The translations under genes were made by a program, and so were the position numbers. The notes under the pieces were generated by a model. That model was not told the origin of the DNA. It saw only the letters and a list, made by a program, of their open reading frames with translations, and did not search any database. Positions 19,505 to 30,086 of a stretch of DNA of 64,000 nt are shown piece after piece. Position 1 is the stretch's first letter. Every line of letters begins with the position of its first letter. Source of the stretch: Emiliania huxleyi CCMP1516 (lineage: Eukaryota > Haptophyta > Isochrysidales > Noelaerhabdaceae); the NCBI RefSeq assembly GCF_000372725.1, contig NW_005199591.1, forward strand, positions 21,509-85,508, written 5' to 3'.

Positions 19505-22500
19505 ATGGAGTCGGTGCTGGAGGCGTTCCGGGTGCAGCAGGACCCACAGGCTCGGCCCGAGCACATCCGCGACGCGAACCTCTGGCTCGAGCGCTTCCAG
19601 TCGACCACCGAGGCGTGGACGGTCGCCGACGGGCTGCTCTCGCTGCCGGCGGAGCAGGTGGGCAACGGCTCGGCGCACGTGTTCGCGGCGCAGACGCTGC
19701 GCGCCAAGATCCAGTACGACTGGGCCGAGCTGCCTCCCCAGTCGCACGCCGCGCTCCGCGACAGCCTCCTCGCGCACGCCGTCCGCTACAGCGCCGGCCC
19801 GCAGGTGGTGCTGACGCAGCTCTGCCTCGCGGTGGCGACGCTGGCGCTGCACATGGAGGCGTGGGGCCAGGCGGTGCCCGAGCTCATCGGCCGCTTCACC
19901 TCGCCGCCGGCGGAGGCGCTCGCCAACCCGCCCTTCGGGTCCCTTCCCTTGCTGGTTCCTGAGCCGCTTTCGGAGCCGCCCTCTGTTTAGGCGCTGGCCA
20001 AGCTGCCCTGCCTGCTCGAGCTGCTGACAGTGATGCCGGAGGAGGCGGAGAACTTCAAGGTGCGAATCCACTCGTTACTCACGCCGCCCGGTCCTCGCAC
20101 TTCCAATGCCGCGGGGCTCTTGCCTGTCTCAGGACGTGACGAGAGTCGGGGGATCGCCCGGCCCTCGCCCCACCCAAAGCGTGTGGAGATGGCTTGCCTA
20201 CCCTGTACCTCTCGCCCTCAGGTCGCCGTCATGCCGCGGCGGCGCGACGAGTTCCGCGGGCTGCTGCGCGGCGCCGGCCCGCAGGTGCTCTTGCAGCGGC
20301 AGCAGTAGCAGCAGAGTAGCAGCAGCAGCTACTGCTGCTGGAGAGCGAGAGAAAGAGCGGGCGTGCGAGGGCTCTCTCAGCCTCTCTCCCTTCGACCGCA
20401 GGTGGTGGCGCTCCTGGGGCAGGTGCAGGAGCAGTGCCGCGGCTCCTCCCCGCTCGTCCAGGCGTGCCTCCGCTGCACTGCTTCTTGGCTCAAGGCGAAG
20501 TCTGTGCCCGCGGACTGCCTGATGGCGTCGCCGCTGGTCGGGCTCGCGTTTGCGGCGCTCGACGACCAGACGCTCTTTGACGAGGGTGTCGAGATGCTCG
20601 TCGAGCTGGTCCACTTTAGCAAGGAGGCCGACTCGCACGCGCAGCTCGTCGCAGGCACCGCCCTCGCCCTCTCTCTCTCCCTCTCCCTCTCCCTCTCCCT
20701 CGCCCTCTCCCTCGCGCTCGCCCTCGCCTTCGCCCTCGCCATCACCCTCGCTTCCCCCCCCCCCCCCCCCTTTCCTCCCCACCTCGCCCTTCCCTGTCTC
20801 CCTCCCTCGCCCTCTCCCTCCCTCGCCCACGACGCCCGACACGTCCACGACGCGCCCACGCCCCTGCAGGCATCATGCCGCCCGTGCTCGCGCTCGGGCG
20901 GCGGTACGACGCGGCTGTGCAGGCGGGGGACGAGGAGGTCGCCCGCGCTGAGTGGAGTGGAGACCTCATCAAGGATTGTATTGATTCAGGCGGGGGACGA
21001 GGAGGTCGCCCGCGCGCTCGTGCGCCTCTTCACCGAGACGGGGGAGCAGTGCCTCCACCTCCTCCTCACGCAGCAGCCCGAGTGGCTCGTCAGCTTGGCG
21101 GCCTGCCTCCTGCGCGGCGCCGCGCACCCGGACGCCGACGTCGCCGAGATCACCTTCAACTTTTGGTACATGCTCGCGGAGGAGCTCAACGGCGGCGGCC
21201 GCTCGCTCAACGACGCGCAGCGGGTGGACGCGCGCGGCCTCTTCGCCGACTGCTTCCGGCAGCTGCTGCAGGTGCCGCCGCGGCGGGCGGGCGGTACGAT
21301 GGAGCCTGCTCTGAGAGCCTGCTCTGAGCCTGCTCTTAGCCTGCTCTGCAGGCGCTCCGCTCTCTGGTCGAGTTTCCCTCCGAGTCGGACAGCTGGCCCG
21401 CCGACCAGGCCGACGACTTCCGCCGCTTCCGGTACGCTGTCGGCGACGTGCTCACCGACGCGTGCAAGGTGTGCTCTCCTGGGACACACACGTGGTGCGG
21501 AAGTCGTCGGCCTGGTCGGCGGTCAGGGACTCACCACGGTCTCTCCTGGGACGTGTGTGCGGTCTCTCCTGGGACACACACGTGGTGCGCTCTCCTGGGA
21601 CACACACACGTGCTCTCCTGGGACGTGAGTGCGGTCAGGGACACACACTCACGTGAGTGCGTACGAGTGCGGTCAGGGACACACACGTCGGCTGTCTGCA
21701 CAGTACCTCTTCTCGTACCTAGGTGCTCTCTTCGACGGCGTGCATCGAGGAGGTGTACGGCGCGCTGCAGCAGCGGCTGCCGGCCTTTGGCGCCGACCCG
21801 GCCGGACAGTGGCGTTCGATCGAGGCGTGCGTCTTTTGCGCGCGGCAGATGATCACGTCGAACGAGCCCGCCTTCTTCACGGCGCCAGTCGTGCACCAGC
21901 TTCTCCAGCTGCTGCCCACGCTGCCCGCGGCGGGGGACCTCCCAAACACCGCCATCCGCACCGTGGGCACGTACGCCAACTGGCTCTCGCGCCACGCAGA
22001 GATGCTACCGCAGATGCTCACTTACGTCACGTCGGGCCTGCAGCAGCAGCGGAACGCCGCGGCCGCGTCGCAGGCGACTTCTGTGCTCCGATCCCGAAGC
22101 CCCTCGCCCGCCGCCCCGCGCCCGCCGCCCCTCGCCCCATCCCTCCGGCCCCTCGCCCCATCCCGCCCCACCCCTCCGCCCCACCCCTCCGCCCCATCCC
22201 TCGGCCCCCTGGCCCCCTGGCCCCCTGGCCCCTCGCCCCCCCTCCGTGGCACTGGAGTCGCCCCCCCGCCCCCCCCCCCAAAGAGGCGCTGTTCACGGCT
22301 CCGCCCGTCCACAGGCTCGAGATTACCCGAGATTACCCGAGATTACCCGAGATTGCCCGTCCGCAGGCAATGAAGCACCTCTGCGACGCGTGCGCCGAGC
22401 ACCTCGCCGAGGAGGCGACGATGGCGCAGCTCATCCAGATGTACCTCGGCGCGATCTCCCCCCCCCCCCCCTCCCCGCCTCCCCCGCCCGCCTCCCCACT

Positions 22501-24489
22501 CTCGAGGCGGCGGCGGGCTTGCGAGCTCACGCGCCTCGCCGCTGGCAGGGACGCTCTCCTTCTCGCTCGAGCCCGCGGACCGTGTCGACCTCGTCGCCGC
22601 GCTCTCCTTCGTCGTGTCGCAGCTGCCGCTGCCACAGGTCCTGCCCGCCATGGAGGCCATCGCGCGCCCGCTGCTGCAGCGGCTACAGGCGGCGCTCGAG
22701 GGCGGCGGCGGCCCGGGCGAGGTGTCGGTGCTGCTCGAGCATGTCTAGGAAGTGTCTAGGAAGTGTCTAGGAAGTGTCTAGGCGAGGTGTCGGTGCTGCT
22801 CGAGCAGCTCTGCGCGCTGCTGGGCAAGGTGTCGCCGGGGGCGAGGCCGACCGCCGACGAGGTCGCGCGCGTGCCCGCGTTGCAAGACGCGCTGCACCCT
22901 TCCGTCCACCTGCTGCAGCAGCTGTGGGGCGTGCTGGAGGCGATCTTTGAGCGGCACGGCCAATCTCGGCCAATCTCGGCCAATCTCGGCCAATCTCGGC
23001 CAATCTCGGCTAACCTCGGCCAATCTCGGCCAATCTCGGCACCCGAAGGCGATCTTTGAGCGGCACGGCGGCGACTCGCGCGTGATGGAGAAGCTCTGCC
23101 GCTGCTACAAGCACACGTCGCGCAACACGGCGCAGGGCCCGTTCCGCGGCGACTTCCGGTCGCTCGTCCCGCGACTGTTGCCGCAGGCCGCCTGCATCGC
23201 CCGCCGGCCACGCCTCTCTGGCTCAGCTCGAGCTCAGCTCTAGCTTGGGGCGCGCTCTCTCTCGCAGGTGACCGGCTGGTTCGAGCGGCAGCCGCACTCG
23301 TGCTTCCTCTACGTCGCCAACGTCTGCTTGCGCGGCTACCACGACGCGCCCGAGCTGCTGCCGACGTTCCGCGAGACGTTCGCGCGCATGAGCGCCGTCG
23401 TCTTCCGCTTGCTCTCCGCCGCACCGACTGCCATCCCCGACAACCCCGACGTGGTGGACGACTTTTTCGAGCTCTGCTCCACCGTTCTCCGGCTGCACCC
23501 CGCCCTGCTCGCCGAGTCAGAGCTGCTCCTCTCCTCCTTCCAGTGCGGCTGCGCGGCGCTGCGCATCCAGCACCGCGAGGCGAACCGCGCCGTCGTCGGC
23601 TTCTTCGAGATGCTCCTCGTACTGCGGCAGGCGGGCGAGAGATGCTCCGAGATGGGCCCGAGGCCGGGCTCTCCCCGAGACTCTTCAAGCTTTGGTCCGA
23701 GATGGGTTCCGCTCGCTGATTACCCGAGATTACCCGAGATTACCCGAGATGGGCTCCGCTCGCTGGCCTCGCCCTCGCCCGCGTGCATTCCGGGCCTCTC
23801 CCACTTCATTCTGGGCCTCTCCCACTCTAAAGGCCGTAGAGGCTGCCCGCCCGCATCGCCCGTCCACTTCATCCTGGGCCTCTGAAGGCCGTAGAGGCTC
23901 CCCGCCCGCATTGCCCGTCTCGCTGGGTGCGGAGACGCGGGGGGTAGCCCCAGACGCGGGGGGGGGGGGGGGGGCGCACGACCCACCGCCTGTGTGTGGG
24001 AGAGAGCGAGGTGCCCCCTCTCCTCACTCCCCTCTCCTCGCCTCAGGCGGGCGCGCGCGGCAACCTCTCGCCGGCAGCCTTCAACGGGATCACCACCCTG
24101 TTGGTCGCGAACGGCGCGCAGCTGGCGCAGGAGCTGCTGCTCGCAATCGCGGGGCTCGTGCCGCCGGCGCGCGTCCGCTTCCTCTCGCCTGTGCTCAAGG
24201 GGCTCGTCCTCGTCGACTACGCCGCCTCGCGCAGCTGGCTCGAGGCGGCGGTGCAGGCGCTGCCGCCCGGCGGGCACATGGACGGCGCCACGCTGCTGCA
24301 GGCCATCTACAGCGCCGAGGCGCTGGCGCGCGACGACCGCGGCGCGGGCGACCGGGTCTTTGGCCAGGCGGCGGAGGCGCCGCGCGCGGGCGGCGCGCGC
24401 GGCTCCGCTTCTGAGCGTGGTCCGTGACACGACCGCGGCTCGTCCCGTAGGCGTTTAGCAACGCGTGCCGGCGGAGGCGGCTGCTGTGA
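19505..24489 (+). CDS. TNPO3-like: Transportin-3/importin-13-type nuclear import receptor, 15 exons
   Basis: Exons: 19505-19915, 19991-20059, 20222-20284, 20402-20654, 20870-20922, 20990-21271, 21352-21468, 21723-22073, 22367-22448, 22549-22721, 22787-22939, 23049-23186, 23268-23630, 24047-24367, 24451-24489. The join is in frame throughout and gives 955 residues, close to the roughly 920-960 usual for this family. It starts with an importin-beta-type N-terminus (HVFAAQTLRAKIQYDW, LPPQSHAALRDSLL), has the family signatures EITFNFWYMLAEEL and HSCFLYV, and ends with helical repeats. Known members (TNPO3, yeast Mtr10) carry SR proteins into the nucleus under Ran control. Of 14 introns, about nine start with GC, the rest with GT; all end AG|G. 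Introns 1, 5, 10, 11 and 13 have direct repeats at both ends. The final exon is only 13 codons and the least certain part. Confidence 0.88.
20920..21015 (+). repeat. Intron 5 of the transportin gene with perfect 29-nt flanking duplication
   Basis: Bases 20920-20948 and 20987-21015 are identical (CAGGCGGGGGACGAGGAGGT and the next nine bases). The period is 67 nt with a 38-nt unrelated spacer. Splicing can be read as GC-AG (20923-20989) or GT-AG (20938-21004); both give the same mRNA, restoring AVQAGDEEVARALVRLF. Confidence 0.9.
22716..22806 (+). repeat. Intron 10 of the transportin gene with perfect 26-nt flanking duplication
   Basis: Bases 22716-22741 and 22781-22806 are identical, beginning GGCGAGGTGTCGGTG. 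The 39-nt spacer is 3.5 copies of the 11-mer TGTCTAGGAAG. The intron 22722-22786 is a canonical GT-AG of 65 nt placed so that its first 20 bases copy the start of exon 11. Confidence 0.9.
22938..23069 (+). repeat. Intron 11 of the transportin gene with perfect 23-nt flanking duplication
   Basis: Bases 22938-22960 and 23047-23069 are identical, beginning AGGCGATCTTTGAGCGG. The spacer is about eight copies of CAATCTCGGC. The intron 22940-23048 is GC-AG, 109 nt; removing it restores VLEAIFERHGGDSRVMEKL. Confidence 0.9.
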
Positions 24490-25444
24490 CCTGCCGGGGC
24501 AGCGCCGAGAGGCGGCGCCGAGGTGGGGGGAGCGGGCGGCGTCGAGTGGCGGGTTCGGAGAGAGGGAGAGAGAGAGGCGGCAGGCGCCGGCCATCTAAAC
24601 CTAGTCGATGGAGAGGAGGGGGGCGGAGGAGGTTTGCGGCGTCCGGCGGAGCGCGAGAGCCGCAGTCGGCGGAACAGCGGCGGAACTTCAACCACAGCGC
24701 GGGGGAGCATACAAACTTACAAAGCAGCCCAGGGTTTTCTTGGTCGGAAGAGTAGGAGGAGACAAAGGGGCGACGCACTTGGTTTTGGACTCCAGGTACC
24801 AGGACTGGTTAGAGAGAGAGAGATTTTTGAAAACCAACAAGAAATCTCACGAGGCTCACTGTGTGATTTGGGCTCGGGGGGCTCGTCGGCAGCTTGTCAG
24901 CCCTCAGCCGAAGCTGGGGCCGGTCCCGTAGCCGAGAGAGCCCGCGCCGTTGAGTTCGACGCGGTCGGGAGGCCTTGCGGAGAGGCCAGCGAGGTGGCGA
25001 TCGCTGTACTTCATGGTGTCATCAAGTGACGGGCTGACAAGCCAGAGGTCGCGATACTCTGGACGACCCATAGGATGGCACGAATGCCTGAAGGAGAGGG
25101 AGGCGAGGCCAGAGGCAGACTCAGTGCTCTCGGGTGATCTCGCTTTGGTGGCCGAAGGACCCGATGGTCCTGTCACATTCGCGTTCCGAGTCGTGGGGGT
25201 AGAAGATTGCGGGGGGGCATCGAGTCAACACTTCCTTGTAGTACAGCGGACCGCAAGGCTCGCCGGCAGCAACCGCAGGGAGGCAGCATATGAGGCACCG
25301 GTCTTCTGGAGAGCTCAACAGCTGCAGCCGCGATGGCAGAGTCGGCCGCGGTTCGAGCGAGCAGCTTTTGGCTGCGGGATCGAATCGCGGAAGGCTCATG
25401 CCCTCGCGGAGCGACGCGGGTCGCGCGGCGCGCGCTGAGCCCTG

Positions 25445-25690
25445 GTCTGACAGACTGACAGCAAACCCCGGACAGCGCCTGACAGTGCCCGACAGCCTGA
25501 CAGCGCTGACAGCGCTTTCTCTGACAGTCTGACAGCACGTATCTGACAGCCTGACAGCAGAGCCTGACAGGCGAGGTGACCCGTCGCTGTCAGGCCCTAA
25601 CGTGACAGCCTGACAGCTGCCTGACAGCCCGACAGCACACAGTGGCCTGACAGCAGCGCTGACAGCCTGACAGCAGCACAGACCGTACAC
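25445..25690 (+). repeat. CTGACAG array 1
   Basis: Roughly twenty copies of CTGACAG(C/T), often as GCCTGACAGC, with irregular 3-15 nt gaps. A few copies are inverted (GCTGTCAGG). It is not a strict tandem repeat, since unit spacing varies. Confidence 0.85.
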
Positions 25691-26124
25691 AGACCCCGTA
25701 GAGCCTCTTTCTTGTGCCCCATGAGGGTATAACAAAATTACATGCAAAGACATGTGAGTGTGGTCCATGTCCATGTAGTCATGGGATGGTCATGGGTCTC
25801 TCTTTCAACCCTCCCGCCCCACCTCTGCGGACCCCTCTCCAGCACCGGCGGCTGTGCTACTACAAATGAAGCTACCAGCTAGCCTTCTGGGGCCCTACAG
25901 TCATATGCCTACGGCGTCTGGGTGGGGGTGGCCGCCGCCGTCTGTGCCGCCGCCGCCGCCTGTGCCTCTGCGCCGCCATCTGCGCTCCCCAGGCGGCCGC
26001 CGCCGCCGGCGTGATCACGCCGTGTAGGAGGGGGGGTAGCTGCGTAGCCGCCGGCGTCATCGGCGTCAGCACCCCCTTGATAGTCAGCGCACTCTTGATA
26101 GTGTCATAAGTGTGGCTGATGTGT

Positions 26125-26425
26125 GTCAGAGCCTGACAGCACCCCGACAGCACCACCTGACAGCACCTGACAGCAACAGCCCAACGTCTAACAGCAGCAG
26201 CAGCCTGACAGCTCTGACAGCTCCGACAGCGTCTGACAGCAAATCCCGACAGCTCCGACAGCACCCGACAGCTACAGATCACCTCGCCTGTCAGACACGC
26301 ACCCGACAGCACCTGACAGCACTGACAGCACCTGACAGCTGGTCTGACAGAGGCACCTGACAGTGCCTGACAGTGCCCGACAGCCCGCGACAGATCACCT
26401 GACAGCACCTGACAGCCTGACAGCC
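26125..26425 (+). repeat. CTGACAG array 2
   Basis: More than twenty copies of CTGACAGC, CCGACAGC and ACCTGACAGC with 3-12 nt gaps, all in the same orientation. It is a second, denser copy of the array at 25445-25690, about 430 bp away, with no other obvious shared sequence between them. Confidence 0.85.
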
Positions 26426-26784
26426 AGGGCTCAGGGCGCGCGCGTGTGCGAAATGCGACAAGTCAACAGACGACAGACGACAGACGCCTGAGCGCTGAAC
26501 GGCTGAACGACCGTCGCCGCAATCGCCACCGCTGCCATTTTGACGAGCAGCGCGAGCGCGCTCGTCGGCGGCCAGCCGTCGCGGGCCGGGCCGAGCCCGG
26601 CCTCAACCAGCCACGCCGCCGCAGCAGGCCCGGAGGCCCGCATGGCGGCTGCCACGAGGACAAGACGCCGTCTCTGGTTAGTGGTTTTGGAGCACTTGGA
26701 TGGAATACGTTGCGGGGTTGGGTTGCGGGTAGGATTCCCTACGTTACGGTTGGTAGCTTCAGGGGGCGCGGGGCCGGGGAGCTG

Positions 26785-26945
26785 AGAAGCGCACCCAGCG
26801 GGCCGGATGATCGGGATCGGGTTACGGGCTAGAGAACCCTAGCCCTGGGGGGTGCGCGTTCGCAGGGAAAGGGGTGTAAAGTAAACACGGTCCCCGAGGG
26901 TTAGCTCTGCGCTCCGGGTTTCCCCTAGCAGCGGAACGCCCCCTC
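26785..26945 (+). repeat. Dispersed repeat B, copy 2 (matches 18262-18498)
   Basis: Near-identical to the first copy through GAAGCGCACCCAGCGGGCCG, CCCTAGCCCTGGGGGGTGCG and TAAAGTAAACACGG, but lacking about 70 bases between two GCGTTCGC motifs. The divergence is low outside the deletion, so the family is fairly young. Confidence 0.85.
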
Positions 26946-28999
26946 TACTCGGGGCTAGTAGACACCAGACACCAGCACGACAACACACACACTCCTCCCT
27001 GACATCACCGCTTGGGACCCCTCGTTCCGCGCGCGGTTTCCTTACCCCCCACTCCGAAGGGGGCCCTCCCTCCCCCCGGCCCTCCCTCCTGTTCGCCTTC
27101 CGATGGTTACGCGACGACTGTGGGGCCGACCTCCCCTCCTAGCCTTCTTTGGCTGCGGCCCCGCCGCCGCTGCGTCTTCTCTGCCCGATCCCGTTGACTC
27201 CGCCTCCGGCGACCCCGCTCCCGACTCCCTCGGTGGCATCGGGTCGTACCCACTTCCACCCCCGGGATGTCGGGCCCGCTCTCCCCGGTCAACGAGTCGC
27301 GCCCGCCCCCGCGGCCTCTCTATCGTTCTCGGCTCGCCCCTCCCCTCCACCGGCTCCTCCTCAAGCTCGGACGGAGGGGGGCCGTGCGTAGGGTGCCCAC
27401 AGGACCCAAAAGAAAATAGCTTTCCGGCTCAAAAAGGGACGCACGAGGCAAATCTGATGTTGGATTGTTCCAATAGGAGCGAGGCCTCTTCCGTTGGGGG
27501 ACCGAGTACATAGGAAACGAGGGTTCCCCGGTTTGTCACGCGCGAGCACGAGCGTGACACTGCACTTGGCGCCGAGCGCCCGCGGCACAGACCTTGTGCA
27601 AGCCGACCCCCTCGGTGCAAGCACCGGTCCGGACCGATGGCGCTCGGTGTGGAGCAAGCAAGACCCCCCCCCCCCATCGGCGCGCGCTCGCCATTCCAAC
27701 GGGCGCCAGGAGCACCAAGAGGACTCCTCATGGCTGCTTGCAAGTGGGCTTCGACCGGCCTCGGCTGGGGGGGCGGGTTGTCCCGGCTGCGGACGCGTTC
27801 TGCAGCCCCCTGGGCCCGTGACAGCACCCCAAAACTGCCCCTCGGCGGCATACAGCACTGCCAGCCAGCCTCTTCCTCCTCCTAAGGGCTGTACTATAGG
27901 CCATATTGCGCCGCCTCCTACTGGCAGCCGGGCGGGCGCGCGCCGCGGGCGCCTCGGCGCGCGCACGGCTCGCAAAGTTCGAACGAGTACTGCCGCCCGG
28001 CCGCCTCAAGGCTGCCGGGCGGCAGGACTCGCCTCGCAAGGCGCGCACCGGCTGCTCTGGCTGCTGCGCCGGCGGCCGCTGCGCTGGCCGCTGCTGCGCT
28101 GGCTGGCGAGCGGTACGGCCGCCGCCGGCCGCTGCACCCGCGCCTTCCCTCGCGGGCGCCGTCGCGCCGCGCGCGCCCAACTCTGCTGGCACACACGGCA
28201 CGCGTCGTCACACAGCCGCGGAGAACAGGCGGTGCTGTGCGCGAAGCGCGCGCGATCTCGTACTTTTAACCCTTTTACGTACACATTTCGAGGGAGTGAA
28301 AACCAACTCCTGAGCACGGCGCCGCAGGCGCCTGTTGATAGGTCCAGGTGATAGCCCTGGATGGGCAATGCATTCGCCTACCTGGGCCTCAGATCGCCCG
28401 ACCGCGTCCCGGTGCTCTGTGGTCGGATTTGTGACGCCGCCGCACCGCGCCGCGGCCGGGGGCCCGCCGGAGGCCGAGGATGGCCGTGGCGGACCGGGAC
28501 GAGCTCTGGGAGGTTCAGTGTCAGTGAGTATATTGTAGAGGCCACCCATGTGCACAATATCTTGACTGAGAGCTAAGCCAGGGGAGGCGATGCCGGGGCC
28601 GTACAGCAGCTTGATGGTGCTTCGCCGGCGTAGAAGCGGCCGCGGAGGGCTCCGGGTGCCTGAAAAAGACGGAGTTACGTGGGCTGTGGGAGAGTTACTG
28701 TCGACTCAAACGACACTGTGCCGTGATCCTCTCATATATGGCTAAATAATTGACCGAGCCAAAAAAAAGTTCCACCGCTACGACTGGAGATATATCGAGA
28801 TTTGGTCACCATGACCACTATGAAGCAAAAGGGTTAAGGCTGGATCCGGCCATTCCAAGCAAGGGTATACCTTTGAGAATCCCCAGCGTCCCACCCTCCT
28901 AGTCACACTCTCAATATCTCGACTATCCAACATGAAGTGCTGCGATCGGGAGTGCCCCATTTGTTTTTTCCTTTCTTTTTTTGGGTCCTGTGGGCACCC
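26946..28999. other. Repeat island without a supported gene
   Basis: Several long frames exist on both strands but their products are low in sequence sense and overlap each other. A block near 27386-27500 is an inverted, diverged relative of 28913-29000 (shared TAGGGTGCCCACAGGACCC in opposite orientation). A 12-bp hairpin (CTGCCGCCCGGC / GCCGGGCGGCAG) lies at 27990-28025. The remainder up to 28999 looks non-coding. Confidence 0.5.
28912..28990 (+). repeat. Dispersed repeat C, copy 1 (matches 30538-30628)
   Basis: TCACACTCTCAATATCTCGA, CTATCCAACATGAAGTGCTG and CGATCGGGA are followed by GTTTTTTCCTTTC. The same order recurs near 30540-30627 in the same orientation, with a few substitutions. The copies diverge sharply after TTTTTTTGGGTC. 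A third, weaker and inverted relative is near 27386-27500. Confidence 0.85.
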
Positions 29000-29450
29000 T
29001 ACCGTCGGGTACTTATTTTAAGAGCAGGTAAACAGCAATAGATCCGGCCCTCAAGCGGCCTAATCGATACCCAGCCCTCACGGAATCGGTCCCTCGTTGT
29101 ACAGCAATCGATCCTTCACACTGCCCGCGCTGCCAAACTTGCTGAGAATCGGTCCCCCCATCTGTGGCGCGAAGCTGATATGTCTCCCGCGCTCGGCGCG
29201 CCGACCGCGCAGCGGCGGCAGACCACCCTCCGGTTCGAGGGGCGCCTGGGGGTGAGCGGGCTGCCTCCGCCAGAGTTTGGCTCGCCCACCTGTGCGGGCC
29301 CCCCTGTACCCCCTCCCCCCCCCGGCCCGGGTGTCTAGCAATTGGTCCCTTGGCAAGCGCGAATCGGTCCCCCTGGCTCCAGGAACTGATCCGGCACTAC
29401 ACCCGGATCTATTGCTGTTTACCTGCTCTTAAAATAAGTACCCGACGGTA
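29000..29450. mobile_element. 451-bp element with perfect 48-bp terminal inverted repeats
   Basis: Bases 29000-29047 (starting TACCGTCGGGTACTTATTTT) are the exact reverse complement of 29403-29450. No transposase frame is inside, so it is a non-autonomous, MITE-like element. The outermost TA on each side would fit a TA target duplication as in Tc1/mariner-type elements, but TA is its own complement, so this is not proof. The interior repeats GAATCGGTCC three times. The left flank GGGTCCTGTGGGCACCC is the same as in the inverted repeat relative near 27390, giving a partial pre-insertion site. Confidence 0.88.
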
Positions 29451-29648
29451 CCGTGCGTGGCTCCCCTTGTCGTAGATCACGGTGGTCCGGCTGCCGCCGC
29501 GACGGGTCTACCCCCGGTGGGCTCGCACGGCCCGACTCCACTCGCAGAGGCCGAGTCAGCTCGACCCTCCCCTCCCCCGACAGTTGACTCCGTCCTTGCT
29601 TATTTGACAGTTGACTGACGGCGGAACCAGCTCGCGGCGCAGCGGTTC

Positions 29649-30086
29649 ATGGATCGAATACGACTCGAACTTCGGCTCGGGCACAGGGGAACCGAATCTA
29701 GTCAAGCCCGCGCCGGCCAAGACAACGACGACAGCGACGATGGCGCAAGGAGCGACGACGAGGAGACACCCGACCGAGCAGCAGAGCCAGGACCGAGCGA
29801 GCAACCACCCGAAACGGGCCAGCCGAACGATGGCAGCCAGACAGACGACGAATTTACAGTGATGGACGTAGACGAAGAACAGCCAGAGTACGAGGCATCC
29901 CAGCCGCCGAATAAGCGGGGGCGATTTGAGAACGAACGTAGCGGTTCGATGAGTCAGGGGCAGGGGGCGAGCAGGCAACAGGAAGAGGACGGAGAGCCGC
30001 TGACGAAAGCCCAGAGACAGCGCCAGCGCAACCGAGTGCGGGGATCACCCCGAAAGCCAACCAACAAATTCTCTGGCCTCAGCTGA
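29649..30086 (+). CDS. Acidic, disordered hypothetical ORF, possibly element-derived
   Basis: 145 codons rich in Asp, Glu, Gln, Arg and Ser with no hydrophobic core (QDNDDSDDGARSDDEE, EFTVMDVDEEQPEYE) and a basic tail. Codon use and composition look like a genuine disordered protein rather than a random frame. It lies between copies of dispersed repeats and next to the inverted-repeat element, so it may be the first ORF or a remnant of a transposon. No family is recognised. Confidence 0.35.
   Translation: MDRIRLELRLGHRGTESSQARAGQDNDDSDDGARSDDEETPDRAAEPGPSEQPPETGQPNDGSQTDDEFTVMDVDEEQPEYEASQPPNKRGRFENERSGSMSQGQGASRQQEEDGEPLTKAQRQRQRNRVRGSPRKPTNKFSGLS

Larger units (their letters stand above)
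24490..26784. other. Gene-poor region with two CTGACAG arrays
   Basis: Frames on both strands are Arg/Ser/Cys-rich and lack recognisable domains. The content is two arrays of CTGACAG-type repeats (listed separately), a GTAGAGAGAGAGAG stretch near 24809 and (GCC)n near 25930-26020. I see no supported gene in about 2.3 kb. Confidence 0.5.

Noticed and set aside
25445-26425. CTGACAG arrays resemble a CRISPR array at first glance
   Set aside because: Repeat unit is only about 7-10 nt, spacing is irregular (3-15 nt), no cas genes are near and the DNA is eukaryotic.
27361-27975. 204-codon minus frame and overlapping plus frame 27494-28351
   Set aside because: Both are Arg/Pro/Ser-rich, overlap each other and span repeats; neither shows a hydrophobic core or motif.
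28912-29000. Dispersed repeat C considered as a 5S rRNA, snRNA or spliced-leader gene
   Set aside because: The text does not match conserved boxes of 5S, U1-U6 or known leader RNAs, and copies end at unrelated positions.
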